Assembly: GCA_030066195.1 (NCBI GenBank) | Contig: JASJCB010000075.1 | Location: forward strand, 1 to 51,543 | Origin: Acidobacteriota bacterium | Lineage (GTDB): Bacteria > Acidobacteriota > Holophagae > Acanthopleuribacterales > Acanthopleuribacteraceae | Direction of reading: 5' to 3' | DNA: 51,543 nucleotides | Shown: positions 35,157 to 43,556 of the stretch, one piece after another | How positions within the stretch are numbered: position 1 is the first letter of the stretch | Layout of the letters: the number at the start of each line of letters is the position of its first letter | Program-made: the position numbers and the translations under genes | The notes under the pieces: model-generated | The model's database searches: none | What the model saw: the letters and a program-made list of their open reading frames with translations, nothing else | What the model was told of the DNA's origin: nothing

Positions 35157-38100
35157 TCAGTCAATCAAAACAGGATGTGGGTTTTCTGTTGCCGAGGAAG
35201 ATGCGGCGGATGCCGATTTCTCCCGGCTTGCATCCAGCGACATCAACTGCCGGACCTCCTCGGTAGACAAATCCTCGATTCGCTTCAGTAGGCCGGAGGC
35301 GACAGCCCCATCTACTTGCTGCCAAAGGGTCTCCAGCAGCAGGATTACATGGGCACTCAGGGTGGCGGTTTGAAAGGCAAGCGACATGGGAAGGTCAACC
35401 CCAAAGGTCTCGCGTATTCTAGAAACTACTTGAGTAAGAGTCAACGAATGACCGCCGAGACTGAAAAAGTCGTCTTCCATGCCTACCTGAGAGAGGTTGA
35501 GTACCTTGCACCAGATGCCTGCCAGATGTCGCTCCAAGGGCGTTTGGGGTGCGGTAGATGTTTTCTTCAGGAATGAGTGATTCAGATCGGGTTCAGGTAG
35601 CGCCATGCGATTCAATTTACCGTTGGGAGTTCGCGGTAGGCTCTCAAGCCATACAAAGAACGAGGGTAGCATATGGGCGGGAAGCCTGGTTTCGAGAAAG
35701 GACCTGACGTCACTGTTGTCCTGTCTGTTAGCCACGACATAGGCCACCAGAGCCGGTGAATCGTTTCGGTCCTTGCCCAGTTGTACGACAGCCTCGTGGA
35801 TGTAAGCACACTCTTCAAGCACGGTTTCGATCTCGCCGAGCTCAATCCGGAATCCTCGCAACTTGACCTGATGATCGCAACGTCCCAGGAATTCAAGGTT
35901 CGGTGGTTCGGTGTGGGCTGCCACGGACGCGTTCAACAGGCGCAGGCGAACCAGGTCACCTGTCTTGTAGAGTCTTGATCCGGGTTGCCGGGAGAAGGCA
36001 TCGGGCAAGAATTTCAGGGCCGTCAAACGCTGACGGCCATAATAGCAGCGTGCCAGACCATCGCCCGCTAGGTACAATTCACCTCGAAGGCCCGGCGCTA
36101 CCGGATGAAGGAGAGAATCCAACACATAGAACCTGGTGTTGGTGATAGGCCGACCGATGACCGGCGTCATTTTTTCCGTGGGGTCTATCATCGCAAAGGT
36201 GGAGTAGGTGGTATCCTCCGAGGGGCCGTAGCCGTTGTAGACCTTTTCGATAGACCGCCGGCGATAAAGGTCCCCAACCAGGGACCTATGGAGCGCTTCA
36301 CCAGCTAGGATCACGATTCTCACGGACTCGGGCAGGGTACCCAAGCGCAACAGTTGTGACATGGCGGAAGGAACTGTATTGATAAGGGTCACCTGATTAC
36401 GGGCAGGGAGAGTTGGCAGATCGAGGATGCCGTCGCTCAAGATGATTCGGCCACCCCAGCTCAGCGGCCCGAAGATTTCGAAAATGGAGATATCGAAACA
36501 GATGGAGGTGGTTGCAAGGAGGCCGTCCAAGCGGGCGGGGGAGAAGGTCGCGCGCACCCAGTGCAGAAAGGTGGTCGTATTGTGGTGGGCGACCACCACT
36601 CCCTTGGGTCTACCCGTAGAACCCGAGGTATAGACGAGGTAGGCGCTGTTGAGGGCGCTAACCCGAGCTTGGCGTGCTGTTGACCTGCCCGGATCAGACA
36701 CGGGCAGCCTGTCAATGAGAAGTGAGGGGATGTTGTGATCGGGAAGCTTCAGATTCACCGCGTTATCAGTCACCAGCAGTACCGTATCGGCATCCTCCAG
36801 CATATATTGCAATCGGTCCGCCGGGTAGGTCGGGTCCAAGGGCAGATAGGTAGCGCCGGACTTGAGTATCGCCAACAAGGCGACCACCATTTCTACGCCC
36901 CGTTCGAGACAAATGCCCACCACCTTTTCAGGTCCCGCTCCGGCGTAAATGAGGTGCTCTGCCAAATGGTCTGCACGCTCATTGAGTTGCTTGTAGGTGA
37001 GTGTTTCGTCCGCGTGGCCGTAGCGTGAGTAGGTCAAGGTGGGGGCATCTGGTGTCTGAGCCGCTCGCGCCTCGAAAAGATGATGGATGCACTGGCCTCC
37101 GGGCAGGTCGATGTTGGAGCCATTCCACCTGTGGAGCTGACGATCCAACTCCTCTTTGGGCGCCAAGGGTAGGCCCACGAGGAGTTGCCGGGGGTTGAGG
37201 CACACCTGCTCCAAGAGGTTTTCGAAATGCCGAGCCATGCGTGCGATCGTGTGTGGGAAGAACAAGTTGGAATCGTATTCGAACCAGGCCTCCAGCTCTG
37301 TTTGGGGGGATCCCGTCCCAATCACCAGGGACAAGTCGAATTGTGCACCCTCGTGCAGCAATCCGGTTGCCTCCCACTCCAGCCCTCCCAGACGGGTGCG
37401 TGCGCCCCCCTTTCGCAATGCAAAACCTTGTCCGATGTCTCCTCCCGACCGGTAGGGTTGTTGAAGGGTGAAGAGGACTTGAAACAGCGGAGACCATCTC
37501 ATTTCCCGCTCCGGGCGCAACTTTTCCACCAATATTTGAAAGGGGAAATCCCGGTGCGCTATACCGGCGAGAACCGTCTGACGTATTTGCTGAACAAAGT
37601 TATTGAAGGATTGGGAGCCGTCCGGCCTTCCCCGAACGACCACCGGATTGACGAAATACCCCACCACCTCTTTAAACTCGGCTCGACGCCTGTTCATGGT
37701 AGGGGTTCCCACGTGAAGGTCGTCCTGGCCGGTGTACCGGTAGAGCAATGCCTGGAAAGCGGCCAGGAGCACGGTGAACAATGTGGTCTCATGTTGCCGG
37801 GCCAGAGATTCCAGTCGGGGACGGCAGTCAGGGTTAATTGTAAAGCTGTGGCAGGCGCCCGTAAAACCCTGAATTGCCGGCCGGGGTTTGTCGATGGGGA
37901 GGTCGATGAGCTTCGGTCCGCCGGCAAGTTGCGCCCGCCAGTAGCTCCACAGCTGATGCCCATGGGAGCCCGCTAAAATCCGCGCCTGGTCGCGGACATA
38001 AGCCTCATAGGAAACGGGTAAGGGCTTCAGTTTGGGTGCAATGCCGGGCGTTTCGGAAAAGTGGCCATAAATGGCGCCGAATTCATTAAGCAAAATCATC

Positions 38101-40604
38101 AACGATGCATAGTCAACCGCGATGTGGTGGAAACTCCATTGAAGCACCTGGCGACCATTTGCTCTTACCAACAAGAGTACCCGGAAGAGAGGACCTTTTT
38201 TCAGGTTGAAGGGCCGTTGGGCCTCTTTCTTCAGATAATCCTGCAACTGCCTGGCGCTCCAATCGGTTGCGTCCATTTGCCGAATGGGCGCGTCCCAGTG
38301 CCCGGCCACTCTTTGATACAGCTCTTCTCCCCGGACATGGTAAGTGGTTCGCAGGGATGGATGCCGTTCAATGAGTTGATTGAGGGTCGCCTCGATAAGG
38401 GCCGGTGGCAGCGGCGAATGGGTGGTCATCCCGAACGAGAGGTTGTAGGCAGGGCTTGTGGGGTTGAGTCTATACAAAAAATAAAGGGTTTTCTGGTTAT
38501 GGGATAGGGGAAATTGGCTGTTCTGTTGCAAAGTCTCGGGAGCGGGTTTCACTGGACTAGACGCCCATTGCTTCATGGCCTGAACGGCTAATTCGCGGAT
38601 GGAGGCGCCCTCCAGGAAGAGGTTCATGTCCAAAGAAATGCCCAGATCCTGCTCGAGTTGATACTGCAGCTCTAACGCCAGCATAGAATCTATCCCCAGA
38701 CTGGCTGGGACCAGGTCGGCGTGAATGTCCTCCGTGAGAACTCCCAGCACCCTGGCAACCAGTTGGCACAGATAAGCTTTCAGACTATCGACCGAACCCG
38801 TCAGCTCCTCTATGCTGGGGTTTGTGCGATTGGAGATAGCTCGGCGACTGGGAAGAAGGCTGCTTGCAACAACCGTCCAGTTACCGTCGAGGTACTGACG
38901 TTTACACAACTTGCGCCGAATTTTGCCACTGGAGGTTTTGGGTAGCGTGCCTTGCCGCAATAAGACGATTTCGTGAATCAGCAATTCGTGAGCTTGTGAG
39001 ACCGAGCTCCGTATCTCGGCAACCACGTCCTCTTTTTTCAGGTCTTGCCTCTTGCGGCGGTTGATTTCGGCAGCTACAACCAAGCGCTCTTCCCCATCCA
39101 AAAGAACCGAAAAAGCGGCGCATCCGCCTGACTTGAGGTCAGGATGACTGTCGCTCACGGTTGCCTCGATATCCTGGGGGTAATGATTACGGCCCCGCAC
39201 AATAATCAGGTCTTTCAGCCGACCGGTAACGAAGAGCTCACCATCTTGAAGAAAACCAAGGTCGCCGGTGGCAAGGAAGCAACCCGTCACATCTTTGAGG
39301 GATCTGTTGAATGTTTTCCTGGTCTGTTCTTCCTGGCTCCAATAGCCCTCACTGACACTGGGGCCGCGCAACCAGATCTCCCCAATTTGTCCCTCGGAGC
39401 ACAGGTTGAGGTCGTCCGGGTCGCAGATCAGAAGGTCGTGACCCGGGGCGGGACTGCCGCAGCCAACCAACAGGCGGGACGGCTCCGTATCGGCCTCGCT
39501 GACAATTACCCGATTGCGCTCCATGGCGGCGGCTTGGAAACGTGCCAATTTGGGACGTGCGTCCACCTTTCCGCCGCTGACGAAAAGAGTGGCTTCCGCC
39601 ATACCATAACAGGGGAAAAAGGCTTCGGCCCGAAAACCCGCGGTTGTAAAGCGCTCGATAAAAAGAGTTAAGGTTGCACCACGGACCGGTTCAGCACCGT
39701 TGAAGGCCACACGCCAGGAGCTCAGATCCAGCCTCGATAACCAATCGGGCTTGAACCTGTCCAGCAGCAATTCGTAAGCAAAATTGGGTGCGCCGCTGAG
39801 CGTGGCGCGATAGCGGGTAATTCCCTCCAACCAGGCGAGCGGCTCGCGAACAAAGGCGACAGAAGGCATGAAAATAGTGGGAAATCCGACGTACAAGGCA
39901 TGAAGCACGGCTCCAATAAGCCCCATGTCATGGTAGAGTGGAAGCCAGCTGAAACAGATGTCGTCAGGCCTGCTTTGGAAAGAGGCCTGGATCGCTCGCT
40001 GGTTGGCCATTATATTGGCGTGAGAAACCATGACGCCTTTTGGATCGCCCGTGGAACCGGAAGTGTATTGCAAAAAGGCGAGAGGGTGTTCTTTTGAGCG
40101 CCACGCATGGCGATCGTCGTACCGCGGGATGTCGTCGCAGGTCAAGACCTGTATTCGGCGGCAAGCTTCATCGTTCTGGAGGGTGTCCGAAATCAGGCTT
40201 TTCGTGGCTGAGTTCGTCAGGGCAAATGGGGGTAGGCAACTTTCGATCACCGGGGCCGCTCGAAAATATTTCTCTTGTCGTCGCGGCGGGTAAAGAGGAA
40301 CGGCTACCATGCCCGCATACAGGCAACCCATGAACGCGATGATGTAATCCAGCCCGGGCGGAAAGAACAAAATCACCCGGTCACCGGTCTTACCAAGGGC
40401 TTGAAGGCGGCCGGCAATATTTCTTGCCCTCAGGTCCAGCTCTCCGTAGGTAAGCACTTGTTGTGGCTGGTTGGGTCGCGGCAAAAAGGTAAATGCTCGG
40501 CGATCGCTCTGGAGTTGCGCACGGAGCCTGACCACCTCTACCAGGGAAGTGGCGCTGCCGATTTTTTTCTCCAGGTCCAAGCTCGCGTGGGGTGTTTTCT
40601 TCAT
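35157..40604 (-). CDS. Fatty acyl-AMP ligase-ACP-C-A-PCP lipo-initiating NRPS
   Basis: 1815 aa. FAAL (about 15-575) has YTSGSTGDPKG (180-190), WLPLYHDMGLIG and ATGDLGF, typical of ligases that pass a fatty acyl-AMP to an ACP. The ACP has LGIDS with Ser640. The C domain has HHIAVDY (826-832, Tyr for Gly). The A domain has VYTSGSTGRPKG (1324-1335), FDISIFEI, INTVPSA, NGYGPSEDTTY; specificity residues read D-I-F-N-I-A-G-T-Y-K, loosely like the published D-L-F-N-N-A-L-T-Y-K code for a small residue (recalled, not checked). The PCP has FFSLGGHS with Ser1720, then a Ser/Ala-rich tail ending PVLID. ATG 40604 is preferred over GTG 40610 because GGAAGG is 5 nt upstream. It lies 2 nt after the three-repeat gene. 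Confidence 0.93.
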   Translation of the reverse strand: MKKTPHASLDLEKKIGSATSLVEVVRLRAQLQSDRRAFTFLPRPNQPQQVLTYGELDLRARNIAGRLQALGKTGDRVILFFPPGLDYIIAFMGCLYAGMVAVPLYPPRRQEKYFRAAPVIESCLPPFALTNSATKSLISDTLQNDEACRRIQVLTCDDIPRYDDRHAWRSKEHPLAFLQYTSGSTGDPKGVMVSHANIMANQRAIQASFQSRPDDICFSWLPLYHDMGLIGAVLHALYVGFPTIFMPSVAFVREPLAWLEGITRYRATLSGAPNFAYELLLDRFKPDWLSRLDLSSWRVAFNGAEPVRGATLTLFIERFTTAGFRAEAFFPCYGMAEATLFVSGGKVDARPKLARFQAAAMERNRVIVSEADTEPSRLLVGCGSPAPGHDLLICDPDDLNLCSEGQIGEIWLRGPSVSEGYWSQEEQTRKTFNRSLKDVTGCFLATGDLGFLQDGELFVTGRLKDLIIVRGRNHYPQDIEATVSDSHPDLKSGGCAAFSVLLDGEERLVVAAEINRRKRQDLKKEDVVAEIRSSVSQAHELLIHEIVLLRQGTLPKTSSGKIRRKLCKRQYLDGNWTVVASSLLPSRRAISNRTNPSIEELTGSVDSLKAYLCQLVARVLGVLTEDIHADLVPASLGIDSMLALELQYQLEQDLGISLDMNLFLEGASIRELAVQAMKQWASSPVKPAPETLQQNSQFPLSHNQKTLYFLYRLNPTSPAYNLSFGMTTHSPLPPALIEATLNQLIERHPSLRTTYHVRGEELYQRVAGHWDAPIRQMDATDWSARQLQDYLKKEAQRPFNLKKGPLFRVLLLVRANGRQVLQWSFHHIAVDYASLMILLNEFGAIYGHFSETPGIAPKLKPLPVSYEAYVRDQARILAGSHGHQLWSYWRAQLAGGPKLIDLPIDKPRPAIQGFTGACHSFTINPDCRPRLESLARQHETTLFTVLLAAFQALLYRYTGQDDLHVGTPTMNRRRAEFKEVVGYFVNPVVVRGRPDGSQSFNNFVQQIRQTVLAGIAHRDFPFQILVEKLRPEREMRWSPLFQVLFTLQQPYRSGGDIGQGFALRKGGARTRLGGLEWEATGLLHEGAQFDLSLVIGTGSPQTELEAWFEYDSNLFFPHTIARMARHFENLLEQVCLNPRQLLVGLPLAPKEELDRQLHRWNGSNIDLPGGQCIHHLFEARAAQTPDAPTLTYSRYGHADETLTYKQLNERADHLAEHLIYAGAGPEKVVGICLERGVEMVVALLAILKSGATYLPLDPTYPADRLQYMLEDADTVLLVTDNAVNLKLPDHNIPSLLIDRLPVSDPGRSTARQARVSALNSAYLVYTSGSTGRPKGVVVAHHNTTTFLHWVRATFSPARLDGLLATTSICFDISIFEIFGPLSWGGRIILSDGILDLPTLPARNQVTLINTVPSAMSQLLRLGTLPESVRIVILAGEALHRSLVGDLYRRRSIEKVYNGYGPSEDTTYSTFAMIDPTEKMTPVIGRPITNTRFYVLDSLLHPVAPGLRGELYLAGDGLARCYYGRQRLTALKFLPDAFSRQPGSRLYKTGDLVRLRLLNASVAAHTEPPNLEFLGRCDHQVKLRGFRIELGEIETVLEECAYIHEAVVQLGKDRNDSPALVAYVVANRQDNSDVRSFLETRLPAHMLPSFFVWLESLPRTPNGKLNRMALPEPDLNHSFLKKTSTAPQTPLERHLAGIWCKVLNLSQVGMEDDFFSLGGHSLTLTQVVSRIRETFGVDLPMSLAFQTATLSAHVILLLETLWQQVDGAVASGLLKRIEDLSTEEVRQLMSLDASREKSASAASSSATENPHPVLID

Positions 40605-40606
40605 GA

Positions 40607-41341
40607 TCACCTTCCCCGGGTGCCCCGGTCGGAGACGGGACCCTGTGGAAGATAAGGGGCAAGCTCGGCAGACGTTGCATATTGCTGGATATTGGCCAGG
40701 AGAATCGCCACGTCATTGACAGGAAGCGAGTCGGCATCGACGAGGACTTGATGGCTCTCCACGTTGCTCATTGGCTGAATTTTGTTGGGGTGATAGCCCA
40801 AATCAGGTCTTCTCGGGCTGGTGAGGGGGATTTTGTCGAGACGATCTATTTCCGCGGCCTCTAGGATGGCCTCGAGTAAATAAGTCGCCATCCGTTCAGA
40901 GATCACCGATGTATCAATGGTAACCTGGCCCTCGGGCGCCCGGCTGAGAGGGGTAATCCTGCGGGGATGGTAGCTCCAGGATTGACCGTGCCCTTTCGTG
41001 GCTGCCGCGGGAATATGGGCAAGATCGCTGATTTCGGATACAGCCAGGATGTGCGCCGACAAATAGGCGACATCCTTGGGAGGCAGGCTCTCCACATCAA
41101 GAGACAATTGTCCTTCCGGAAGCCCGCTGACAGGAAGGATTTTATCGTTTTGTCTGACAGAAGTAGAGGCATTCCGGGCGGGAGCGGGGAAGTGCTTCCC
41201 GGAAGAGGCCTCAAGGTTTAGTGCGGCCAGGTTTTCCGAAGATCGATTTTTTGATTGCCGGCCAAGCTCTTTGAGTTGGTAGGCAAGCAAAGATTTTTTC
41301 TCCGGGGAAAGCGCGCGAATCCTGTTTGTTGGGGTATTCAT
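40607..41341 (-). CDS. Unknown NRPS-cluster protein with three ~60-residue repeats
   Basis: 244 aa; start ATG 41341 (weak CCAGG upstream). The N-terminal ~30 residues (RIRALSPEKKSLLAYQLKEL) look like the helical linker found at NRPS subunit N-termini. After a low-complexity stretch come three tandem repeats starting at about 68 (ILPVS), 129 (ITPLS) and 188 (IQPMS), with periods of 61 and 59 residues. Each has the pattern I-x-P-x-S, then GQ/HQ-(V/L)-x-(V/I/L)-D, a helix such as DVAYLSAHIL or DVAILLANIQ, a second short helix with EI/EL, then IP/LP; linkers contain YHP. I do not recognise the family and see no catalytic motif. A docking or scaffold role is a guess based on the tight link (2 nt) to the FAAL-NRPS gene. 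Confidence 0.7.
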   Translation of the reverse strand: MNTPTNRIRALSPEKKSLLAYQLKELGRQSKNRSSENLAALNLEASSGKHFPAPARNASTSVRQNDKILPVSGLPEGQLSLDVESLPPKDVAYLSAHILAVSEISDLAHIPAAATKGHGQSWSYHPRRITPLSRAPEGQVTIDTSVISERMATYLLEAILEAAEIDRLDKIPLTSPRRPDLGYHPNKIQPMSNVESHQVLVDADSLPVNDVAILLANIQQYATSAELAPYLPQGPVSDRGTRGR

Positions 41342-41547
41342 AGAAAAACCTGGTTGGCAATTTGCTTCGAGACCGATCAGGCCCAATTCTCAAGCCCATC
41401 ATCTCATTGCCGGGCTGTCTTTGGTACGTGAATTAAAGGAGTTTTTTTCCTCGGAACAAGAAATGCACCGTGTTCCGTGTTTGGAGCAGGTCAATGGGAA
41501 GCATCACGAGCGTGCCCGGGGGCTTCCCGACCTGAGCCTTGGTCTGT

Positions 41548-41568
41548 CGGTGGAATGATTTCCCACCG
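41548..41568. terminator. Hairpin just after the diiron oxidase gene (attenuator or processing site)
   Basis: An 8-bp stem with a 5-nt loop (CGGTGGAA/TTCCCACCG-type, one G-U pair on the minus strand) begins 5 nt after the oxidase stop. No T tract follows on the minus strand, so full termination is unlikely; it could stabilise the upstream mRNA or separate expression levels of the amino-acid genes and the synthetase genes. Confidence 0.3.
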
Positions 41569-41573
41569 GAAAC

Positions 41574-42347
41574 CTAACCGGCAGTAGCCGGCTCCATGCT
41601 CATAACCAATTCTTGGACACCGTCCCAGAAAGCTTCAAGCAGGGTCAGGAATCCCTCCATGCCTTCCTCAAAGAGACGCTGTGTATCCTCCTTTTCCAGG
41701 AGGCCGTGCAGCGCGTTGAAAATACCGTTGCTGTGTCCCACCTCCACGTCGATATGAAGCAGGAAGAAGTAGCGAGTATCCTTGTCCCATCTATGTTCAA
41801 GGCCGTCATTGAGCTTGGAGACCATGATACCGGACATGGTTTCATCCACGTAGAGTGCACCCAGCGCTTTACGGATGTCGCTTTCCACGTAGAGCTTGCG
41901 AATGCCCTCGTTCAGCGCGGTCGTTACGGCCAGGGGCTTGTAGGCCTGGACCTCTTCTTCGCTGACCCCGATCTTGGTAAGAAAATCCATGTAAATCTGG
42001 GAGTGAGTGACCTTGATCTTGTCACCATCTCCGATCTCGTCCATGACATTGATGAGAAGCTCCCTGAGGATCATTTCATCGCGCGTATTGTTGGCCATTC
42101 CGGCGACGTAGAAAGGCAGGTGTCTGAAAAAGTAATAGCACTCCGAAAAGAGAGTCCGCTCCTGTCTCGGGGTGAGTCCATTTTCGGCGTAATGAAGGAG
42201 GAAGGGATGTTGTACCGATCGATGTGCAAGGATGAGCTTGAGTGTATCGTCTAGGATTGTTTTCATAGGGGATTGCTCGTCGGTCATCCTCTTGCGAATC
42301 GCGTCGTTGGTAACCTCAGTAAACGTTTCTAAAGTTTCGTTAATCAC
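41574..42347 (-). CDS. Heme-oxygenase-like diiron oxidase (BesC-like candidate)
   Basis: 257 aa, all-helical. It starts at GTG 42347 with AAGGAGA (42355-42361) 7 nt upstream. Candidate ligands of the HDO/TENA-PqqC fold are E69 (FSECYYFF), E104 (VMDEIGD), H115 (VTHSQI), and the H-x3-E-x2-H helix H198, E202, H205 (LLHIDVEVGHS); the last spacing matches the H-x3-D/E-x2-H pattern of known HDOs. These enzymes activate O2 for N-oxygenation, desaturation or C-C cleavage. BesC cleaves 4-chlorolysine to 4-chloroallylglycine. Because the two genes upstream encode BesD-like and BesB-like proteins, this role is the leading inference. No carrier-protein docking feature is visible, fitting a free amino-acid substrate. 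Confidence 0.82.
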   Translation of the reverse strand: MINETLETFTEVTNDAIRKRMTDEQSPMKTILDDTLKLILAHRSVQHPFLLHYAENGLTPRQERTLFSECYYFFRHLPFYVAGMANNTRDEMILRELLINVMDEIGDGDKIKVTHSQIYMDFLTKIGVSEEEVQAYKPLAVTTALNEGIRKLYVESDIRKALGALYVDETMSGIMVSKLNDGLEHRWDKDTRYFFLLHIDVEVGHSNGIFNALHGLLEKEDTQRLFEEGMEGFLTLLEAFWDGVQELVMSMEPATAG

Positions 42348-42503
42348 GACTATTTCTCCTTATCTAAATGTTGTGGGCTGTGCTTCGTTGCGCAGGCCTG
42401 GATACTTAATTTTAGGGGACAAATCAAACCAGTCCGTTTTCACGGTTTGACACTCGGGCCTCGGCCGATGCCCGGGATCAAGGTTGGTAAGCGATTTCCC
42501 GGG

Positions 42504-43277
42504 TCAATCATCGGCGACGGCTTCGGTCACATCTTTGTTCTCCCACCAGCGGTCATCCCAAGCGAGAGGATTCTCTATATCTTCTTTACATGCCCAAGTC
42601 ATGTTGAGGATGATCCTTGTGGCTTCTCGGGTAAGTGGGACTGTTCGATGCAAAGTGGTGTCCGCTTTCAGAAAATACAGGTCACCAGACAGGAATGAAT
42701 ACGTTTTGATGGGATTGGTGCAGAGATGATAGTGGATGCGGGGTTCTTTTTTGTTCCAGATGGTGTGAGGAACGGTTTGCAGCATCCCGCCCGCCTCCAC
42801 ATCAGGTACCTCGGGCAGCCAAATAAGCGCGTACCTGAAGTCTCCCCAGTGCCATCCATGGGTATCGCGCGGCTTGGTCTGCCTCGTGATGAGGAACTCC
42901 TCGTCCTTGACTGGACAGGCAAAAAGCTTTTCGCCTGCCAGCCTCTCGAGGAAGCCGATGAGGTGCTTGGACTTGTAGATGGTCTGAAGGATGTCACTGT
43001 TATCGGCGATTACCTCGCTACGGACGACGTCCATGTTCCGAGGCGTACCCCCGGTTGTGTTGAGGACCAGGTCCCTTCGCTCGGAGTGCTCGGTCAGGAG
43101 ACGCAACACTTCGTTTTTAACCAAGTCGCGGATTTCGTCTGGGACCATATCTCTTATTGTTATCTGCCCGTCTCTTTGGAACTGCTGAGATAACTCAAGA
43201 GTGCGCCGGTTGCTGAAAGACCCAGATATGTGTTCTTTGATAATTTTGTTAATGTCACTTGCTACTTCGATGGCCAT
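42504..43277 (-). CDS. Fe(II)/2-oxoglutarate enzyme with halogenase-type HxG site (BesD-like candidate)
   Basis: 257 aa. The start is ATG 43277 with GGAGG 5 nt upstream; a GTG 12 nt further upstream overlaps that ribosome site. The iron site reads H143-W-G145-D, where hydroxylases have HxD, and the second His is H210, with R221 a candidate 2OG-binding residue 11 later. Loss of the carboxylate opens a site for chloride in radical halogenases. The 67-residue His-to-His spacing and the total length match what I recall for the lysine 4-chlorinase BesD (H137, G139, H204). BesD-family enzymes chlorinate free amino acids. Context (BesC- and BesB-like neighbours) supports the same use. A hydroxylase with an atypical ligand is the alternative. 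Confidence 0.8.
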   Translation of the reverse strand: MAIEVASDINKIIKEHISGSFSNRRTLELSQQFQRDGQITIRDMVPDEIRDLVKNEVLRLLTEHSERRDLVLNTTGGTPRNMDVVRSEVIADNSDILQTIYKSKHLIGFLERLAGEKLFACPVKDEEFLITRQTKPRDTHGWHWGDFRYALIWLPEVPDVEAGGMLQTVPHTIWNKKEPRIHYHLCTNPIKTYSFLSGDLYFLKADTTLHRTVPLTREATRIILNMTWACKEDIENPLAWDDRWWENKDVTEAVADD

Positions 43278-43473
43278 AATAGCCTCCACACATGCAGTTG
43301 ATGTTTGTCAAATGTATCTTGGGCTTCGGAGGACCGTCCACGATGAAAGGGGGCAATTCATGCAAAATGATCGATTTGTTGTTTTTTCAGACATATTCCA
43401 ATCATCTCGTGATCGCTTCACATCTATGGACAAGTAAAGTCAAACACGGTTCATTGATTTTTGTTTAGGGGGG

Positions 43474-43556
43474 TTAAAGGACTTCGGAAAAGGCTTCGAT
43501 CAGGAAGCTCAGGGGATTAAAGGACTTCGGAAAAGGCTTCGATCAGGGAGCTCAGG
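43474..43556. repeat. Tandem duplication of the 3' end of the PLP enzyme gene
   Basis: A 40-bp sequence (TTAAAGGACTTCGG...CTCAGG) occurs at 43474-43513 and again at 43517-43556 with one mismatch, period 43 bp. The right copy is the last 13 codons including the stop of the PLP gene; the left copy lies just after that stop. The duplication is recent in appearance and does not change the protein. Confidence 0.9.
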
